Of a stretch of 7,655 nucleotides of DNA, positions 5,681-7,655 are shown in pieces; the stretch's first letter is position 1, and every line of letters begins with the position of its first letter. This stretch comes from Promethearchaeota archaeon. Lineage in GTDB: Archaea > Asgardarchaeota > Lokiarchaeia > Helarchaeales > RDOG01. The stretch is from NCBI GenBank assembly GCA_011365055.1, contig RDOG01000040.1, forward strand, positions 1 through 7,655. The letters run 5' to 3'. Below the pieces are notes generated by a model. The model did no database searches and was not told where the DNA came from. It saw nothing but the letters and a program-made list of their open reading frames with translations. Position numbers and translations under genes: made by a program.

Positions 5681-7027
5681 TTACGAAGTTATCAGCAAGA
5701 ACAACCATGCAGGTATAAACATAATATTCCCCTCTTCCTTCAGTATATCTCTTGTCACCACAATCCCCTTAGCATCAAATTCCTCGCAAAACCTGACCAG
5801 CCCCTTCAGGTCACGTTTACCGATCTCATTAGAATATTTAACCTCAATTGGAACAACTTCATTCTTTAATGTAACCACCATATCCACTTCATTTCTCGAT
5901 CTGTCGAGCCAGTAGAATATCTTAGGGAACAATTCGCGCTTTTTCAGGGAAAAAATATGCAAGAACACAAGGTTCTCCACTATCTTTGTTTTCTCAAGTT
6001 CATCAATTTCCTTTAATAAAAGAGAATTACGAAGACCGCAGTCCATGAAAAATAATTTTTTCTCCTTTCTTGTGGATGTTACCTGCTTTTTCGAATAGAA
6101 ATAAGCAGTATAAACTAAGAAACATTCCTCCAGATATGATATATAATTCTTCACAGTATCCACCTTCACACCCAGCACCTGCGCAAAAGTGGAATAATTC
6201 ATTCGCGTGGACATTACATCAGAAAGCAGGTCTGTCAGGTCGCTCAATGTCCGTGGCTCTTTGATGTCTTTAAGGTCCAGTATATCTCTGCTGATGGTCA
6301 GGGTCTTATACTGCTTCAGTACTTCATAGGCCCTTTCCACATCTTTGATGTAGAAAACTTCAGGGTATCCGCCTTTTATGATATATTCATCCAGTGTAAT
6401 GAAAAGCTCCTGTTTTTCCAGCATAAGACTATCGTGTACTCTTTTAATGTCATTATAATCCCTAAAGTCCGCTCGAACATCTATACCGGTAAATTCCGAA
6501 AAATTCAAGGGGAGTATCAGGTGAAAATTAATCCTACCCAGCAGACTCTCCCCACTGCCCTTTAAAATCCTCATTGAAGAAGAGCCGGAAACTATAAATT
6601 TTATATTTAGCCCCAGGTCCTGCCAGTACTTCAGCATATTTCCCCAATCATCCAGCTTGTGAACCTCATCCAGTACGATATACACTTTACTGCTCAGCCT
6701 GTCTATTGGTTCCCTGACAATAGTATTGGAAAAATCCCTAATAGTACTGTCAAAATCATGCTGCAACACCAGCCTGATTTTGGGATTGTCAAAGGAAATG
6801 AAAAAAATATTCTTCTCGCTGACCCCATTGTTGAGTAAATGATCTATCAGGTCGTACATCATCGTAGTTTTACCTGTCCTCCTGGGTCCCAGCAGGCATG
6901 TTACCTTATTATCTTCAATTTCTTCCAGCAGCTTGCTAAATTCTGCTCGTTTGAGACTGCCCAGTTTTGACTCGCTGACACTTTTTGTCTTCCACCATAA
7001 GTTCTGGATTATAATTTCTTCCTGCAT
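5681..7027 (-). CDS. AAA ATPase with C-terminal DUF4143 (AAA_14 / DUF4143 family)
   Basis: This is a cytoplasmic P-loop ATPase of a family common in archaea and bacteria whose role is not established. Seen in order: Walker A GPRRTGKTT (residues 47-55), Walker B VYIVLDEVH (115-123, Asp120 and Glu121), a sensor-like VSGSSS (146-151), a winged-helix-like segment around 270-310 (FAQVLGVKVDTVKNYISYLE), and the DUF4143 tail. The tail has Glu351 in a helix (ENLVFLH), Asp382 in NEVD, 12 residues, then EVK (Glu395, Lys397), a PD-(D/E)XK-like pattern. The 448-aa length is typical and the gene appears intact. Its composition is near that of the flanking housekeeping genes (45% GC in one sample), unlike the two AT-rich genes downstream. 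It ends 72 bases before the 253-aa gene, is divergent from nadA, and no good ribosome site precedes its ATG. Family members are often orphan genes in variable regions; a functional link to the nucleases is only suggested by position. Confidence 0.93.
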   Translation of the reverse strand: MQEEIIIQNLWWKTKSVSESKLGSLKRAEFSKLLEEIEDNKVTCLLGPRRTGKTTMMYDLIDHLLNNGVSEKNIFFISFDNPKIRLVLQHDFDSTIRDFSNTIVREPIDRLSSKVYIVLDEVHKLDDWGNMLKYWQDLGLNIKFIVSGSSSMRILKGSGESLLGRINFHLILPLNFSEFTGIDVRADFRDYNDIKRVHDSLMLEKQELFITLDEYIIKGGYPEVFYIKDVERAYEVLKQYKTLTISRDILDLKDIKEPRTLSDLTDLLSDVMSTRMNYSTFAQVLGVKVDTVKNYISYLEECFLVYTAYFYSKKQVTSTRKEKKLFFMDCGLRNSLLLKEIDELEKTKIVENLVFLHIFSLKKRELFPKIFYWLDRSRNEVDMVVTLKNEVVPIEVKYSNEIGKRDLKGLVRFCEEFDAKGIVVTRDILKEEGNIMFIPAWLFLLITS

Positions 7028-7046
7028 AATTCCAGTATAAAGTATG

Positions 7047-7054
7047 TATTATAC
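7047..7054 (-). promoter_or_regulatory. Possible TATA box of the ATPase gene
   Basis: The minus strand reads GTATAATA here, about 24 bases upstream of the ATG at 7027. With the lack of a ribosome site this fits a leaderless transcript. Neighbouring AT-rich sequence offers other candidates, including an ATTAATA-like stretch at 7056-7063. Confidence 0.35.
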
Positions 7055-7272
7055 ATTAATATTTCCATTACAAAGTATAAGTTTATTATATTTTTTTCCG
7101 TCTTAGAGTGGAAGATGCCTAACTACAGTCGCACCCTTAGAAGAAAGAGTGGTTAAACTTCCAGTTTACTTCAGGTTAATACTATCCCCAGTATCACAGC
7201 CCCGGCGTTACTATCCTTATGTGTTACCATTCGATGTCATTAAAGGCGAACGATAACCTCTATTGGAAAGTG

Positions 7273-7299
7273 TTTTATCCCATCTCAATAAAATGGGAT
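7273..7299 (+). promoter_or_regulatory. Inverted repeat over the probable nadA promoter (candidate operator)
   Basis: ATCCCAT (7277-7283) and ATGGGAT (7293-7299) form a perfect 7-9-7 inverted repeat ending 32 bases before the nadA ATG. TTTTAT at 7273-7278 could be a weak TATA box, which would place the repeat between TATA box and transcript start, a common site for archaeal repressors. NAD synthesis genes are often under repressor control, but no specific regulator can be named from this site. It could also be an RNA hairpin in a leader. Confidence 0.4.
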
Positions 7300-7320
7300 C
7301 AATCGTATTATTGAATTCAC

Positions 7321-7325
7321 AGGTA
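7321..7325 (+). promoter_or_regulatory. Weak ribosome binding site of nadA
   Basis: AGGTA, seven bases before the ATG, is a partial match to the archaeal Shine-Dalgarno core AGGTGA. It supports the ATG at 7332 as the start; no other in-frame ATG lies nearby upstream. Confidence 0.4.
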
Positions 7326-7331
7326 ATTTCA

Positions 7332-7655
7332 ATGAGTCAACAAAATAAAGCTGAGCTAATAAAAAAGATCCATGAACTAAAAGAATCACGTAATGCTGTC
7401 ATTCTGGCCCACAATTACCAGAGGGGGGAAATCCAGGATATTGCAGACTTTGTTGGGGACAGCCTGGGACTGAGCCAGCAGGCTGCAAAGCATAATGCCA
7501 ATGTTATAGTATTTTGCGGTGTGGACTTCATGGCTGAAAGTGCTGCCATCCTCAGTCCGGACAAGACAGTACTAATGCCTGAATTATCATCCAAATGTCC
7601 AATGGCAGCCATGATCACACCTGAAGAGCTGGTAAAAATTAAAAAAAAATATCCT
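7332..7655 (+). CDS. nadA: Quinolinate synthase NadA, N-terminal part (3' end outside window)
   Basis: NadA condenses iminoaspartate with dihydroxyacetone phosphate to quinolinate in de novo NAD synthesis, using a [4Fe-4S] cluster in the cytoplasm. The first 108 residues are present of about 300-350. The family motifs appear in order: [20 protein letters not shown] (residues 25-44; His27, Tyr29, Asp43, Ser44 in the substrate pocket), [10 protein letters not shown] (61-70), then [11 protein letters not shown] (82-92), where Cys89 matches the first of the three cluster-binding cysteines known in the family. The remaining two cysteines lie beyond the window. The gene is divergent from the ATPase gene and sits outside the AT-rich block. 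A minus-strand open frame across it is only a shadow. nadA is often followed by nadC and nadX or nadB, which would be off the right edge. Confidence 0.97.
   Translation, partial: MSQQNKAELIKKIHELKESRNAVILAHNYQRGEIQDIADFVGDSLGLSQQAAKHNANVIVFCGVDFMAESAAILSPDKTVLMPELSSKCPMAAMITPEELVKIKKKYP

Larger units (their letters stand above)
7028..7331. other. 304-base intergenic region between divergent ATPase and nadA genes
   Basis: The first ~70 bases are AT-rich and hold the ATPase promoter. The middle, 7095-7270, has host-like composition and no convincing gene. It holds only a 13-codon frame at 7115-7156 on the + strand and a 19-codon frame at 7171-7230 on the - strand, both too short to support, plus a direct repeat TACTATCC (7180-7187 and 7209-7216) of unknown meaning. 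The last 60 bases hold the nadA control region. Confidence 0.6.

Noticed and set aside
6070..6264. 64-codon plus-strand frame inside the ATPase gene
   Set aside because: It is antisense to a well-supported ATPase and has no recognisable product.
7171..7230. 19-codon minus-strand frame with hydrophobic AGAVILGIVLT, resembling the start of an archaeal pilin
   Set aside because: It stops at once, the matching stretch is too short, and no frameshifted continuation could be followed downstream.
7415..7618. 67-codon minus-strand frame over nadA
   Set aside because: It is a shadow of the NadA coding sequence.
1..7655. CRISPR array, tRNA, rRNA, integrase or transposase gene
   Set aside because: No regularly spaced repeats, no cloverleaf-like or rRNA-like sequence and no recombinase motifs were seen on either strand.

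Overview
The window looks archaeal, most likely from a methanogen- or ANME-type euryarchaeon. That assignment is an inference. It rests on TATA-like boxes about 25 bases upstream of probable transcript starts, on one start preceded by a match to the archaeal Shine-Dalgarno consensus and two that look leaderless, and on the style of the two housekeeping proteins. No rRNA, tRNA, CRISPR array or recognisable transposase is present.

Layout: the left edge holds the 3' half of an adenine deaminase gene on the + strand (to 875). The right edge holds the 5' end of nadA, quinolinate synthase, on the + strand (from 7332). Between these metabolic genes lie three minus-strand genes. Transcribed right to left, they are a 448-aa AAA ATPase of the AAA_14/DUF4143 type (7027-5681), a 253-aa protein with a PD-(D/E)XK nuclease signature (5608-4847), and a giant protein of about 1191 aa with a PD-(D/E)XK signature at its extreme C-terminus (4663-1088).

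Base composition splits the window. Hand-counted 60-base samples give 62% GC at 601-660 (ade) and 45% at 6661-6720 (ATPase). In the middle they give 25% at 5161-5220 and 23% at 4081-4140. The two middle genes therefore look like AT-rich accessory DNA inserted next to host genes. The giant gene is also bracketed by a perfect 13-bp inverted repeat (1006-1018 and 4788-4800) with a GC-rich palindrome just outside each copy, so it may be a discrete inserted unit.

How they may work together: all three minus-strand proteins carry a PD-(D/E)XK-type fold signature (D-X14-EVK, D-X18-EVK and D-X12-EVK), but each seems to have its own promoter. The giant protein plus the small nuclease is the best candidate for an undescribed system, plausibly genome defence or mobile-element biology. 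No phage-defence marker of known type was recognised, so this role is conjecture. The ATPase has host-like composition and may be an older, independent resident.
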